Shown here: positions 10,189 to 20,605 of the stretch, piece after piece | Layout: every line of letters begins with the position of its first letter | Numbering within the stretch: the stretch's first letter is position 1 | DNA from: Azospirillum griseum | GTDB lineage: Bacteria; Pseudomonadota; Alphaproteobacteria; Azospirillales; Azospirillaceae | Reading direction: 5' to 3' | DNA length: 64,000 bases | Assembly (NCBI RefSeq): GCF_003966125.1 | Contig: NZ_RXMA01000013.1 | Coordinates: 1 to 64,000 of the forward strand | Made by a program: the position numbers and the translations under genes | Notes under the pieces: generated by a model | Told to the model about the DNA's origin: nothing | Seen by the model: only the letters and a program-made list of their open reading frames with translations | Database searches by the model: none

Positions 10189-11085
10189 TTATCCCTTCAC
10201 GGCGCCAGCCATCAGGCCGCGCACGAAGTATCGACCGGCGAGGACATAGACCAACAGGGTGGGCAGCGCCGCGATGATGGCCGCCGCCATGTCCACGTTG
10301 TATTCCTTCACCCCGGTCGAGGTGTTGACGATGTTGTTGAGCGCCACGGTCATCGGCTGCGCCGTGCCGGACGCAAAGGACGCGCCGAAGAGGAAATCGT
10401 TCCAGATGTTGGTGAACTGCCAGATCACCGTCACCACCAGGATCGGCAGCGAATTCGGCAGCATGATCCGCCAGAAGATGCGCAGGAACCCGGCCCCGTC
10501 GATGGTGGCCGCCTTGACCAGCTCGCTGGGGAAGGCGGCGTAGTAGTTGCGGAAAAACAGGGTGGTGAAGCAGACGCCGTAGACGACGTGGACCAGCACC
10601 AGCCCGGCGGTGCTCGACGCCAGACCCAGCATCCCCAGCACGCTCGCCATCGGCACCAGCACGATCTGGAACGGGATGAAGCAACCGAACAGGATCAGCG
10701 CGAAGACCAGATCGGCCCCCCGGAATTTCCATTTGGTCAGGGCGTAGCCGTTCAGCGCGCCCAACAGGCAGGAGATCGCCACCGACGGAACCGCCATCAT
10801 CACCGAATTGACGAAGAAGCGGTTCACACCTTCGCACGCCACCCCGACGCAGGCCCCCGACCACGCCTTGATCCAGGCGTCGAAATTGGGCGACAGCGGC
10901 AGCGACAGCAGGTTGCCGTTGCGGATCTCCTCCAGGCTTTTCAGCGAGGTGATGACCATCACGAACAGCGGCGTGGCATAGACCAGCGCCAGGACAACGA
11001 GCGCACCATAGAGACCGGCGCGGCCCAAAGCGGGCAGCAGGGTGGCGGGTGTGGGCGACGGCCCCTGCGTCAGCGTCTCAGCCAT
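10189..11085 (-). CDS. Sugar ABC transporter permease (MalG-like)
   Basis: This 298-residue inner-membrane protein has about six transmembrane helices, the first at about residues 24-46. The ATPase-contacting EAA loop lies near [20 protein letters not shown], matching the MalG/CUT1 permease consensus. A Cys-containing periplasmic stretch ([13 protein letters not shown]) occurs after the first helix, as in GtsC-like glucose permeases. It overlaps the end of the preceding permease gene by 8 bp and is followed within 4 bp by the ATPase gene, so all three are tightly coupled. Confidence 0.94.
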   Translation of the reverse strand: MAETLTQGPSPTPATLLPALGRAGLYGALVVLALVYATPLFVMVITSLKSLEEIRNGNLLSLPLSPNFDAWIKAWSGACVGVACEGVNRFFVNSVMMAVPSVAISCLLGALNGYALTKWKFRGADLVFALILFGCFIPFQIVLVPMASVLGMLGLASSTAGLVLVHVVYGVCFTTLFFRNYYAAFPSELVKAATIDGAGFLRIFWRIMLPNSLPILVVTVIWQFTNIWNDFLFGASFASGTAQPMTVALNNIVNTSTGVKEYNVDMAAAIIAALPTLLVYVLAGRYFVRGLMAGAVKG

Positions 11086-12049
11086 GCGCCCCTCCCTTGG
11101 GACGGAGTTCGGAATAGAGATAGGGAACGATCACCGCGCAGACGGTCATCAGCATCACCACCGCGCTGGCCGCGCCGACCGCCACCTGGTTGCGGGTGAA
11201 GGTCATCTCGTACATGAAGGTCGCGGGCAGGGCCGTGGCGTTGCCCGGGCCGCCGCCGGTCAGCGCCACCACCAGATCAAAGCTCTTGATCGCCAGATGG
11301 CCCAGGATGATGAAGCTGGACAGGAAGACCGGGCGCATCATCGGGATGATGATGCGGGCATAGATTCGCAGCAGCCCGGCACCGTCGATCTGCGCCGCCT
11401 TGATGATTTCCCCGTCGATGCCGCGCAGCGCCGCCAGGAACATCGCCATGACAAAGCCGGAGGATTGCCAGACGCCCGCGATCACCAGGCAATAGATCGC
11501 CATGTCGGGATCGACCAGCCACTGGAATTGGAAATCCTGGAACCCGAAGTCGTGCATCAGCTTTTCGATGCCCAGCCCCGGATTGAGGATCCATTTCCAC
11601 GCCGTGCCGGTGACGATGAAGCTGAGAGCCATCGGGTAGAGGTAGATGGTGCGCAACGCCCCCTCCGCCCGGATCCGCTGGTCGAGCAGGATGGCGAGCA
11701 GCATGCCCATCAACGTGCTGAGGCCGATGTACAGCAGCGCGTAGGTGCCCAGATTCCCAAGCGCGGTGTGCCAGACCGGGTTTCCCCACAGCCGTTCGTG
11801 CGGGCGCAAGCCCTCCCACACCATCGACGGACGCATCGTCGAACGGGTGAAGGACAGATAGGTGGTCCAGGCGATGAAGCCGTAGACAAACACCAGGGTG
11901 ATGAGAAAGGTCGGGGCGACGACGATTTTCGGCAACTGGTCGCCGATGCGGTCGATCAGGGACGGCCTGCGCGCCCGCGCGCCGGTCGGTGTCGCCCCGC
12001 GTTCGCCGTCGCTGGTCTCAGCGCGTTTCATGGAAAGGGAAGCTTTCAT
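11078..12049 (-). CDS. Sugar ABC transporter permease (MalF-like)
   Basis: This 323-residue inner-membrane protein has about six helices and the EAA loop GEIIKAAQIDGAGLLRIYARI, typical of MalF/GtsB permeases. It forms the heterodimeric channel with the next gene. The start was placed at the ATG at 12049, preceded by a GCAGG ribosome-binding site; a second in-frame ATG at 12031 has none. The N-terminal 40 residues are polar and poorly conserved. A 126-bp gap with a strong hairpin separates it from the binding-protein gene upstream, so it is probably expressed less than the binding protein. Confidence 0.92.
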   Translation of the reverse strand: MKASLSMKRAETSDGERGATPTGARARRPSLIDRIGDQLPKIVVAPTFLITLVFVYGFIAWTTYLSFTRSTMRPSMVWEGLRPHERLWGNPVWHTALGNLGTYALLYIGLSTLMGMLLAILLDQRIRAEGALRTIYLYPMALSFIVTGTAWKWILNPGLGIEKLMHDFGFQDFQFQWLVDPDMAIYCLVIAGVWQSSGFVMAMFLAALRGIDGEIIKAAQIDGAGLLRIYARIIIPMMRPVFLSSFIILGHLAIKSFDLVVALTGGGPGNATALPATFMYEMTFTRNQVAVGAASAVVMLMTVCAVIVPYLYSELRPKGGAHG

Positions 12050-12127
12050 AGCGGCCTGCCTGTGCGGCTCCACCCCACCCGCCCCCGGCGATGCCGGGAC
12101 CGGGTCACAAGAGGAACCGTCGTCTGT

Positions 12128-12165
12128 CGGTGTTGCGCCCCACGATGGCGGGAGGCGCAACACCG
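12128..12165 (-). other. Intercistronic hairpin between binding-protein and permease genes
   Basis: CGGTGTTGCGCC (12128-12139) pairs perfectly with GGCGCAACACCG (12154-12165) around a 14-base loop, 10 bases past the binding-protein stop. No U-run follows on the minus strand, so it is more likely an mRNA-stabilising or attenuating stem than a full terminator. Such stems often raise binding-protein levels over permease levels (inference). Confidence 0.6.
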
Positions 12166-12175
12166 GAACCAGGGA

Positions 12176-13444
12176 TCAGCGGGTCAGATCAATGGCGGCG
12201 GCGAGTTTCTTCACCGCGTCCGCGCTGCTCATGTCGGAGTTGAAGAAGCCCGTCACCACATCGGCGACCGCGCCCTTCACCGCTTCCGGCGCGGCGTGGC
12301 CGTGGGCCATGCTGCCCAGCAGCGAACCGCGCGCGTCGGCCTCCTTGATGTCGGCGATGGCCTTCTTGCCGCAGCTGTCGAACCGGTCGCTCGGCACGTC
12401 GTTGCGGGCCGGGGCGGACCCCTTCAGCAGACTGAACTCGACCTGGAAGTCGGGGGACAGCACGTCCGCCGCCATCAACGCCTGACCGGCCTGCTGGTCC
12501 TTGCCCACCTTGAAGAAGGCGAAGGCGTCACTGTTGAAGGTGACGGTCCCCTGCGTGCCGGGATAGCGGAAGCAGACGTAATCCTTGCCCGCCTCCTTTC
12601 CGGCGGCGGCAAACTCGCCCTTGGCCCAATCGCCCATGATCTGCATCCCGGCTTCGCCACGGATCACCATGGCGGTGGCGAGATTCCAATCGCGGCCTGA
12701 GAAGTTGGGATCGACCAGCCCGCGCAGCTTGCGCAGCTGATCAAACGCCGCCTTCATCGTGTCGCTGGTCAGCGCGGCCTTGTCGAGGTCGATGAAGGCC
12801 TTCTTGTAGAATTCCGGGCCGCCCGCGCTGACGACCGCGCCATCGAACACCGTCATTTCCTGCCAAGGCTGGCCGCCATGGGCCAGCGGGATGACCCCAG
12901 CCTCCTTGAACTTCTGGGCCAGCGCCAGGAATTCGGCGAAGCTGTTCGGCACGCTGCCGCCGACCTTGTCGAACAGCGCCTTGTTGACCCAGACCCAGTT
13001 GGTCGAATGGATGCCCGCCGGGGCGGCGACCCACGCGCCGTTGTGCTTGTCGAAACGTTGCAGCGGAACGGGGACCACCTTGTCCCAACCATCCTTCTTC
13101 GCCACGTCGTTCAGGTTGGCGAGCGCGCCCTCGTTCGCCCAATCCTGGATGACGTAGCCCAGCATCTGCATCGCGGTCGGCGGGTTGCCCGAGGCGATGC
13201 GGGCCTGCAACACGGTGCGGGCCTGCGCGCCGCCGCCGCCGGCGATGGCGGCGTCCTTCCAGGCCACCCCCTGCCCTTCCATTTTCTTTTTCAGAACGTT
13301 GAGGGCGGCGGCCTCGCCGCCCGAGGTCCACCAATGGACGACCTCGACCGATCCGGCGGCGCGCGCCGGTTGGCTGGCGGCGGTCAGGGCCAGACCCGCG
13401 CAGGCGGACAGCAGCAGGGCGCGCGCGGTGGAACGTATGGTCAT
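12176..13444 (-). CDS. Sugar ABC transporter substrate-binding protein
   Basis: This 422-residue family 1 solute-binding protein has a signal peptide of about 28 residues ([11 protein letters not shown]) and a mature start [17 protein letters not shown], as in GtsA-type glucose and mannose binding proteins. A strong GGGAGGA ribosome-binding site precedes the ATG at 13444; longer in-frame readings enter the aldehyde dehydrogenase region and were rejected. It is the cognate receptor for the permeases and ATPase downstream and is paralogous to the protein at 229-1509. It lies 35 bp after the aldehyde dehydrogenase gene, so transport and oxidation genes share a transcript. Confidence 0.93.
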   Translation of the reverse strand: MTIRSTARALLLSACAGLALTAASQPARAAGSVEVVHWWTSGGEAAALNVLKKKMEGQGVAWKDAAIAGGGGAQARTVLQARIASGNPPTAMQMLGYVIQDWANEGALANLNDVAKKDGWDKVVPVPLQRFDKHNGAWVAAPAGIHSTNWVWVNKALFDKVGGSVPNSFAEFLALAQKFKEAGVIPLAHGGQPWQEMTVFDGAVVSAGGPEFYKKAFIDLDKAALTSDTMKAAFDQLRKLRGLVDPNFSGRDWNLATAMVIRGEAGMQIMGDWAKGEFAAAGKEAGKDYVCFRYPGTQGTVTFNSDAFAFFKVGKDQQAGQALMAADVLSPDFQVEFSLLKGSAPARNDVPSDRFDSCGKKAIADIKEADARGSLLGSMAHGHAAPEAVKGAVADVVTGFFNSDMSSADAVKKLAAAIDLTR

Positions 13445-13479
13445 TGTTGTTTCCTCCCAGGGCAAAAACGGTGAAGGCG

Positions 13480-15006
13480 TCAAACGGCGCGGCGGTCGGC
13501 CCACCAGGCGGTGCGCGGCCCCCGGCGCATGTGCAGGGTTTTGGTTTCGGTGAACTCCTCGACGGCAGCACGGCCCAGCTCGCGGCCCAAACCGCTCTGC
13601 TTGACCCCGCCGAAGGGCAGTTCCGGGCAACCATCCATGAAGGTGTTGAACCAGACGGTTCCGGCGCGCAGGCGTTGACCGGCGGCCAGACAGGTGTCGA
13701 TGTCGCGGCTCCACACCGCCGCCGACAGACCAAAGGGCGTGTCATTGGCCAGCCGGATCGCCGCGTCGGCGTCGTCGAAGGTCAGGACCGACAGCACCGG
13801 TCCGAAGATCTCCTCGCGCGCCACCGCCATGCCGGGCTGCACGCCGGTCAGCACGGTCGGCTCCATGAACAGGCCGGGCGTGTTGGCAACGCGCCCGCCA
13901 CCCAACCGGACGTCCGCCCCGCCCTGGAGCGCTCCGGCGACATAGCCTTCGATCCGGCCGAGATGCTCGGGCGTGATGATCGCGCCGATCTTGGTTGTGG
14001 GGTCGAGCGGATCGCCCATCGGCACCCGCTGCGACCGCGCGACCACCTCGGCGACGAAGTCGTCGGCGATGGCGCGATGAACCAGCAGACGGCTGCCGGA
14101 GTTGCAGCATTCCCCGGCGTTGAACTGCATGCCGAAGACCACGGCGTCGGCGGCGGCGTCCAGATCGGCGTCCGCGAAGACGAGCTGGGGATTCTTGCCG
14201 CCCAACTCGAAGGACACTTTTTTCATCGTCGCGGCGGCGGCGGCCATCGCCGCCTGACCGACGCGGGTCGATCCGGTGAAGGACAGCATGTCCACCTCGG
14301 GATCGGACACCATCGGCGCGCCCACCTCCGGCCCGCGCCCGACGACGATGTTGACCACCCCCGGCGGCAACCCGGCGTCCATCAGAATTTCGCCCAGGAT
14401 CAGCGTCGTCCCGGACGTCATCTCGCTGGGCTTGACCACGGCGGTGCAGCCCGCCGCCAGGGCGAAGGGCAACTTCTGGCCGACGATCAGGAAGGGAAAA
14501 TTCCACGGCGTGATGATCGACACCACCCCCACCGGCTCGCGCACCACCACGCCGAGCACCGCCTCGCCGATGGTGTTGTAGCTGTCACCGTGCAGCGTGC
14601 GGGCCAGCGCAGAAGCATAGCGCCAGAGATCGGCCGCCCAGCCCATCTCGGCGCGGGCCTGGGCGATGGGTTTGCCCGACTCCAGGGTCTCGACATAGGC
14701 CAGCTCGTCGGCCCGCGCCTCGATGCGGTCGGCGACGGCGGCCAGCAGACGGGCGCGCTCGCCCCCGGTCAGGCGCGGCCACGGCCCATGATCGAAGGCG
14801 CGGCGCGCGGCGGCCACCGCCGCCCGCACATCAACGCTGCCCGCCGTGGAATAACGGCTGACAACCACGCCGTGCGCGGGACTGGAACGTTCCAAAACGC
14901 CGGACGATCCCTCAACCCACCGGCCATCGATCAACAGGCGGTACTCGCGCGGCGCGCTGGGGGTGGTAGGAACGGACGGAAAGACGGTTGCGGTCATGGC
15001 GATCAT
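13480..15006 (-). CDS. NAD(P)-dependent aldehyde dehydrogenase
   Basis: This 508-residue member of the ALDH superfamily (betaine- or phenylacetaldehyde-dehydrogenase-like) has ITPWNFPF at about 165-172, a VKPSE cofactor loop, and general base Glu267 in FELGGK. Nucleophile Cys301 lies in [12 protein letters not shown], where the canonical Gln of FNxGQxC is Glu. The C-terminal [15 protein letters not shown] motif is intact. The start was placed at the ATG overlapping the hydratase TGA (ATGA), with AGGA four bases upstream; an ATG three codons later is possible. Near codons 38-42 the DNA contains the LacI core palindrome. Its likely role is to oxidise the aldehyde made by a GMC enzyme to an acid for the CoA transferase. 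Confidence 0.94.
   Translation of the reverse strand: MIAMTATVFPSVPTTPSAPREYRLLIDGRWVEGSSGVLERSSPAHGVVVSRYSTAGSVDVRAAVAAARRAFDHGPWPRLTGGERARLLAAVADRIEARADELAYVETLESGKPIAQARAEMGWAADLWRYASALARTLHGDSYNTIGEAVLGVVVREPVGVVSIITPWNFPFLIVGQKLPFALAAGCTAVVKPSEMTSGTTLILGEILMDAGLPPGVVNIVVGRGPEVGAPMVSDPEVDMLSFTGSTRVGQAAMAAAAATMKKVSFELGGKNPQLVFADADLDAAADAVVFGMQFNAGECCNSGSRLLVHRAIADDFVAEVVARSQRVPMGDPLDPTTKIGAIITPEHLGRIEGYVAGALQGGADVRLGGGRVANTPGLFMEPTVLTGVQPGMAVAREEIFGPVLSVLTFDDADAAIRLANDTPFGLSAAVWSRDIDTCLAAGQRLRAGTVWFNTFMDGCPELPFGGVKQSGLGRELGRAAVEEFTETKTLHMRRGPRTAWWADRRAV
14883..14894. promoter_or_regulatory. LacI-core palindrome inside the aldehyde dehydrogenase gene
   Basis: TGGAACGTTCCA is a 12-bp perfect palindrome identical to the core of the three intergenic copies. 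It lies about 110 bp inside the coding region, in codons for Leu-Glu-Arg-Ser-Ser. Flanking bases outside the core are less symmetric than in the intergenic copies. It could be a downstream auxiliary operator or roadblock, or chance coding; function is inferred only from identity. Confidence 0.45.
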
Positions 15007-15782
15007 TGATCCTGAAAATGCGGGGTGCGGCGGTCGCGGAAGGCGGCGATGCCCTCGCGCCCGTCGGCGGTGCTGCCAGCCAACGCCCCAGCGATGGCCT
15101 CCAGCGTGGCGTCGCGTGATTCCTCGCCCTCGGCGGCGTTGACCAGCTGTTTGGCGAGTTGGGTGGCGATGGGGGCGCGGGCGGCGATGCGGTGGGCCAA
15201 CGCCAGGGCTTCGGCCAGCCCCTCCCCGGTTGGACACACCCGATCGACCAACCCAAGCCCCAGCGCCTCGTCCGCCGTCACAAGATCGCCGGTCAGCACC
15301 AGACGGCGCACAGTCTGCGACCCGGCCCGGCGGGCCAGCCGTTGCGTGCCGCCCCAACCGGGCACGGTGGCGATGCCGCATTCGGGCAGACCGAGACGGG
15401 CGTGCGCCTCGGCGATCCGCAGGTCGGCAGTGGCGGCCAGTTCCAGCCCGCCGCCCAGCGCCACGCCGTTGAGCGCGGCGATCAGCGGTTGACGCAGCCG
15501 GGCCAGACGGTCGAACACCCGGTGGCCGTCGCGCACCCAGCGCCGCCACATGTCGAGCGGCTCCAACGCCGACCAACAGCCGATGTCCGCCCCGACGCAG
15601 AAGGCTTTCGGCCCCTGTCCGGTCAGCACGGCCACGCGCACCGCGCGATCCTGGTCGATGCGGTCGGCGATCCGTTCCAGTTCGGCCAGCATGGCGGGCG
15701 TCAACGCCCCCAGCTTCTCCGGACGATCCAACGTGACGACGGCGACCGCGCCGTCGATCTCCAGGCGCACGCCGTCAGCCAT
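15003..15782 (-). CDS. Enoyl-CoA hydratase/isomerase family protein
   Basis: This 259-residue crotonase-fold enzyme has oxyanion-hole segments AFCVGADIG and GVALGGGLELA. Acidic residues occur near GLPECGIATVPGWGGTQRL, matching the Glu positions of hydratases and isomerases. It would act on an acyl-CoA made by the adjacent CoA transferase: hydration of an enoyl-CoA, double-bond shift or C-C cleavage. It overlaps the CoA-transferase stop by 8 bp and the aldehyde dehydrogenase start by four, so the three are tightly coupled. The reaction subtype cannot be fixed from sequence alone. Confidence 0.92.
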   Translation of the reverse strand: MADGVRLEIDGAVAVVTLDRPEKLGALTPAMLAELERIADRIDQDRAVRVAVLTGQGPKAFCVGADIGCWSALEPLDMWRRWVRDGHRVFDRLARLRQPLIAALNGVALGGGLELAATADLRIAEAHARLGLPECGIATVPGWGGTQRLARRAGSQTVRRLVLTGDLVTADEALGLGLVDRVCPTGEGLAEALALAHRIAARAPIATQLAKQLVNAAEGEESRDATLEAIAGALAGSTADGREGIAAFRDRRTPHFQDQ

Positions 15783-17409
15783 GGGACCGCTCCTTCAGAC
15801 GAAGACCGAAGCGGCCCGGTTGGAACAACGCGGCGTCCATCAGGCGGAGGTCGCGCGCCACCAGCAGCGGCGTGTCGGACTGGGCCAGAACATCGCGGTC
15901 CAGGTCGATTCCCGGGGCGATCTCCACCACCATCAGACCGGCGGGCGTCAGGTCGATCACGCAGCGTTCGGTGACGTAGCGGATCTGTTGCCCGTTGGCG
16001 ACCGCGCGCCGCCCGCTGAAGGAGACATGCTCCACCTCCGGCACGAATTTGCGCGTCTTGCCCTCCTTGACAATGCGCAGCGCGCCGTCATTGATCTCGA
16101 ACTGCGCCCCGGCGGTGAAGAAGCCGCTGAAGACGATCTTGCGGGCGCGGGCGGTGATGTCGACAAAGCCACCGGCCCCGGCGGTGACGTGCGGGCGCGC
16201 TGCCAACCGGGACACATTCACGCAGCCGTCGCGGTCCACCTGCATGAAGGACAGCAGCGACGCGTCGAAGCCACCCCCCTGGAAATAGGTGAACTGATAG
16301 GGCGACGGCACAATGGCCTCAGCGTTTGCCGCGCAACCGAACTGGAAATTCAGCAGCGGCACACCGCCCACCGCCCCCTGCTCGATCACCCAGGTCACAG
16401 CCCCGTGCAGCCCCTCCTCCATCAGGACGCGCGGCACGTTGGCAGAAATGCCAAAACCCAGATTGACGGCGTCCCCATGGCGCAATTCCTGCGACACCCG
16501 GCGGGCGATGACGGTTTCCATCCCCCAGCCGGCCCCTTCGAACGAGGCGTCGGGACGCAGCACCTCGCCGCTGATGCCGGGGTCATAGACGGTCTGGGTC
16601 GTCTGCATCTGGTCGGGGGCAACGACGACGCAATCGACCAGGATGCCCGGCACATGGACGTTGAAGGGACGGATCGAGCCGCCGCGCGCCAGCCGCTTGA
16701 CCTGCGCGATCACCAGCCCGCCGTTGTTGCGCACCGCCAACGCCTGATCCAGCGCGCCGAGATAGGCCCCCTCATGCTCGTAGCTGAGATTGCCGCGCTC
16801 GTCGGCGGTGGTGGCGCGGATAATCGCGACGGTCGGGGTGATGGTGGGGAAGAACAGCCACTCGTCGCCCTCGAACGGCATCTTGCGGACGATGGGCGTC
16901 TCGGCGGCCACCGCGTTCATGGCGCAGCCCTGCCGCGCCGGATCGACGAAGGTGTCCAGCCCGACCTTGGTCAACACGCCGGGGCGCTTGGCCGCCGCCT
17001 CACGGTGCAGGTCGAACAGGATGCCCGACGGCACGTTGTAGGCGGCCACCGTGTTCGCGGCGATCATCGCCCAGATGGCGGGCGACGCCATGCTGGATGG
17101 ACCGCTGGGAAAGGAACCGGCCAGCACCCGGCGCAGCAGGCCGGGTTGGGCGATGTGGTCGATGCCCTTCACGCCGTACATGTCCCCGGCGGCGATGGGG
17201 TGCAGCGTGGTCAGCGCGCGCGGATGGCCGCTGTCGACGAAGCGGCGGCCCAGCGCTGCCAGCACCGCGTCGGGACAGCCGAGCGCGCTGGAGGAGCTGA
17301 CGGTGACAACCGCCTCATCGGGAATGAGGGCGACCGCCGCGTCGGCGGACAGAACCCGGATGCGGGAGCTGGGCGGGTGAGCTGGGGGCAGGGGTGCGGA
17401 TCGGGACAT
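15775..17409 (-). CDS. Acyl-CoA:acetate / 3-oxoacid CoA-transferase (YdiF-type, fused subunits)
   Basis: This 544-residue single-chain CoA transferase has the alpha-like half at about 15-270 and the beta-like half at about 290-530. The candidate catalytic glutamate is Glu343 in VIEQGAVGG, matching the beta-subunit position that forms the glutamyl-CoA thioester. It would activate a carboxylic acid with CoA from acetyl- or succinyl-CoA without ATP. It lies 72 bp downstream of the Gfo/Idh gene and overlaps the hydratase gene by 8 bp. Its presence in a sugar-transporter operon is unusual and implies that the pathway passes through a CoA ester. Confidence 0.92.
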   Translation of the reverse strand: MSRSAPLPPAHPPSSRIRVLSADAAVALIPDEAVVTVSSSSALGCPDAVLAALGRRFVDSGHPRALTTLHPIAAGDMYGVKGIDHIAQPGLLRRVLAGSFPSGPSSMASPAIWAMIAANTVAAYNVPSGILFDLHREAAAKRPGVLTKVGLDTFVDPARQGCAMNAVAAETPIVRKMPFEGDEWLFFPTITPTVAIIRATTADERGNLSYEHEGAYLGALDQALAVRNNGGLVIAQVKRLARGGSIRPFNVHVPGILVDCVVVAPDQMQTTQTVYDPGISGEVLRPDASFEGAGWGMETVIARRVSQELRHGDAVNLGFGISANVPRVLMEEGLHGAVTWVIEQGAVGGVPLLNFQFGCAANAEAIVPSPYQFTYFQGGGFDASLLSFMQVDRDGCVNVSRLAARPHVTAGAGGFVDITARARKIVFSGFFTAGAQFEINDGALRIVKEGKTRKFVPEVEHVSFSGRRAVANGQQIRYVTERCVIDLTPAGLMVVEIAPGIDLDRDVLAQSDTPLLVARDLRLMDAALFQPGRFGLRLKERSHG

Positions 17410-17481
17410 GAAACGGGTGCCTCGGGGGACGGGGGTCAGGACGGCGACGGCGAAAGCCGGGACCGACCGGAACCGGAGGGG

Positions 17482-18525
<1,044 letters not shown>

Positions 18526-18548
18526 TCAGGACGGGCCGAAGCGGCGCG

Positions 18549-19589
18549 TCAGGTGTTCGGTCGATACCGGTCCTGGCCGGGCGGGCCGGAGGAGGCACGG
18601 ACGACGAGGCGGACCTCGCCGATGTGATCCCCCGTCGGTTCGCCCCGCAATTCGGACAGCAGCAGATGGGCCGCCCGTTCGCCCAGCGTGCGGCAGGACA
18701 CCGCCACCGTGGTCAAGGGCGGGGTGGTGTGGGCGGCGTTGGCGATGTCGTCGAACCCGACCACAGCAAGATCCCGTCCGGCCTGCAAGCCGCGCTCCCA
18801 CAACCCATGCAGCGCGCCGAAGGCGACCGCGTCGTTGAAGCACAGGACCGCCGTCGGTGGGTCGGCGATGGACAGCAGGGCACCGACCCCGGCGAGACCA
18901 CCGTCGCGGTTGGGCCGTTCCTCCACAATCAACCCCGGATCGGCGGGCAGACCCGCCGCCGCCAACGCGGCCTGGTAGCCCTGGCAGCGGTCCTCCATCA
19001 CCACCATGCCGGGCCGCCCGCCCAGAAAGGCGATGCGGCGATGGCCCAGCCCGATCAGATGCTCCGTCGCCAGCCGCGCGCCACCGACATTGTCAGGGGC
19101 GACGCTGCGGAAATCCACGCCCGGGATGCGGCGCATCACCGTGACGATGGGCAGACGCCAGCTCATGATCTCGTGGGCGAACCCCTCGTCGGTGCCGATG
19201 GCCGGGCAGAACAGGAAGCCCGCCGCCCCATGCTCGCGCATCGCCTGCATGACCCGCGCCTGACGGCTGGGATCCTCGCCGGTGTTGGCCAGCAGCGGAA
19301 TGAAACCCGCCGTCTGCAGCGCCCGCTCGATCCCCACGGCGATTTCAGCGAAGAAGGGGTTGGTCAGGTCGTTGATGACCATGCCCAACACCTCCGACGT
19401 CTTGCGCCGCAGGTTGGCCGCCCCCCGGTTGTAGACGTAGCCCAACCGGTCCATCGCCGCCAACACGCGGTCGCGGGTGTCGTCCTTCACCAGCTCGCTG
19501 CCTTGCAGGACCAGCGACACGGTCGATTTCGACACGCCCGCCTCGTGGGCGATGTCGATCATCGTGACCTTGCGGGTGGGGGAGGACAT
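18549..19589 (-). CDS. LacI-family transcriptional regulator
   Basis: This 346-residue regulator has an N-terminal helix-turn-helix at about residues 10-29 (MIDIAHEAGVSKSTVSLVLQ). The hinge helix region (NRGAANLRRKTSEVLG) and a periplasmic-binding-type effector domain (FIPLLANTGEDPSRQ..., GFDDIANAAHTTPPLTTV) follow. The start was set at the ATG before SSPTRKV, preceded by AAAGGAAA; the longer open reading is upstream DNA containing the operators. It heads the minus-strand island and probably represses itself and the island through the GGAACGTTCC palindromes. The inducer is presumably the transported solute or a metabolite of it. Confidence 0.95.
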   Translation of the reverse strand: MSSPTRKVTMIDIAHEAGVSKSTVSLVLQGSELVKDDTRDRVLAAMDRLGYVYNRGAANLRRKTSEVLGMVINDLTNPFFAEIAVGIERALQTAGFIPLLANTGEDPSRQARVMQAMREHGAAGFLFCPAIGTDEGFAHEIMSWRLPIVTVMRRIPGVDFRSVAPDNVGGARLATEHLIGLGHRRIAFLGGRPGMVVMEDRCQGYQAALAAAGLPADPGLIVEERPNRDGGLAGVGALLSIADPPTAVLCFNDAVAFGALHGLWERGLQAGRDLAVVGFDDIANAAHTTPPLTTVAVSCRTLGERAAHLLLSELRGEPTGDHIGEVRLVVRASSGPPGQDRYRPNT

Positions 19590-19649
19590 GCGTGGTTTCC
19601 TTTGATCGTTGGGTGGCTTGGTCCGGAGGTTCCAGCTTTGCCGCCCTTC

Positions 19650-19669
19650 AATTTGGAACGTTCCAAATT
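19650..19669. promoter_or_regulatory. LacI-family operator O1 upstream of lacI gene
   Basis: AATTTGGAACGTTCCAAATT is a perfect 20-bp palindrome centred about 70 bp upstream of the lacI-type start codon. It is the longest copy of the motif in the window and fits a primary operator controlling the regulator and the catabolic genes. Confidence 0.82.
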
Positions 19670-19760
19670 TTTCGTCCAGAACAATCGCGCGACGATGATC
19701 ACTCACCATCAACCGCCGATAGGGGTTGGATTGTCTTGGAAAACGCTTTGGAAGCGCCGT

Positions 19761-19776
19761 TTGGAACGTTCCAAAT
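19761..19776. promoter_or_regulatory. LacI-family operator O2
   Basis: TTTGGAACGTTCCAAA is a perfect 16-bp palindrome centred 109 bp from O1. The pair could support a repression loop or could also control the divergent tetR gene starting at 19901. The motif is seen directly; the role is inferred. Confidence 0.8.
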
Positions 19777-19900
19777 TGATAATCCTCCACCGTTCGCCTG
19801 TCAAGCAATGTTGTGTGGCCCAAACTGATTTTCCCATCGCCCGGACGCCGCAAGGCGGGCTACAAGCGGGACACAACCGACACCGGAGGATTCACGGGCG

Positions 19901-20605
19901 ATGACGGCCATCCGAAAACGCGGGCGCGACCCGGTGGAAAGCCAACGCCGCCTGTTGGAATCCGCCCTGCTCCATTTCGCCCGCGCCGGGCTGAACGGCG
20001 CGCGGGTGGAGGAGATTGTGGCCGACGCCGGTCTGTCGCAACGGATGCTCTACCATTATTTCGGCGACAAGGAGGGGCTGTATGTCGCCACGCTGGAGCA
20101 CGCCTACGAAGGCATCCGCCGGGCCGAAGCGGCGCTGGATCTGGCGTCCCTGCCGCCGTTGGACGGCATCCGCCGCCTGACCGAATTCACCTATGACTAC
20201 TACCACGCCGAACCCGCCTGCATGGCGTTGCTGCACCAGGAAAATCTGCTCGATGGCCGCTTCGTCCGTCGCTCCGACCGGGCGCGGGCGCTGCAGGCCA
20301 CCCTGTTGGACAGTCTGGACGACCTGATTCGGCGCGGGCGGACAGACGGTGTCATCCGCCGCCCGATCGACGCTGTGCAGCTGTACATCGACATCGCCGG
20401 GTTGGCCTATTTCGCCCTGTCAAACCGTCACACCCTGTCCGCCATCTTTGGCCGTGATCTCGGCGATCCGGCCTTTTTGGCCGAGCGGCGACGGCACATC
20501 GGTGACGTCGTCATCGCCGCCGTCACCGCCCCTCCCCTCGCAGCGGAGGCGGTCACAACGCCACAGGTCACAGCGGATCGATCAGGATCGCCCGGAAATC
20601 GTTGA
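19901..20605 (+). CDS. TetR/AcrR-family transcriptional regulator
   Basis: This 234-residue regulator has an N-terminal TetR DNA-binding domain at about residues 15-60, including NGARVEEIVADAGLSQRMLY and HYFGDKEGLY. A variable ligand-binding domain ends near residue 205, followed by a low-complexity tail. GGAGGA lies ten bases before the ATG. It is divergent from the lacI-type gene and shares its operator-bearing gap, and its 3' end overlaps the convergent glycerate-kinase gene by 38 bp. Target and ligand are unknown; nearby candidates are the island and the glycerate-kinase operon. Confidence 0.92.
   Translation: MTAIRKRGRDPVESQRRLLESALLHFARAGLNGARVEEIVADAGLSQRMLYHYFGDKEGLYVATLEHAYEGIRRAEAALDLASLPPLDGIRRLTEFTYDYYHAEPACMALLHQENLLDGRFVRRSDRARALQATLLDSLDDLIRRGRTDGVIRRPIDAVQLYIDIAGLAYFALSNRHTLSAIFGRDLGDPAFLAERRRHIGDVVIAAVTAPPLAAEAVTTPQVTADRSGSPGNR

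Larger units (their letters stand above)
19590..19900. promoter_or_regulatory. Divergent control region between lacI-type and tetR-type genes
   Basis: This 311-bp non-coding gap is noticeably more AT-rich than its surroundings and holds two near-identical LacI palindromes. On the minus side lies the lacI ribosome-binding site next to 19589; on the plus side GGAGGA at 19885-19890 serves tetR. No open reading frame of credible composition was seen. The island promoter presumably lies between or beside the two operators, but no clear -35/-10 pair could be fixed. Confidence 0.7.
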
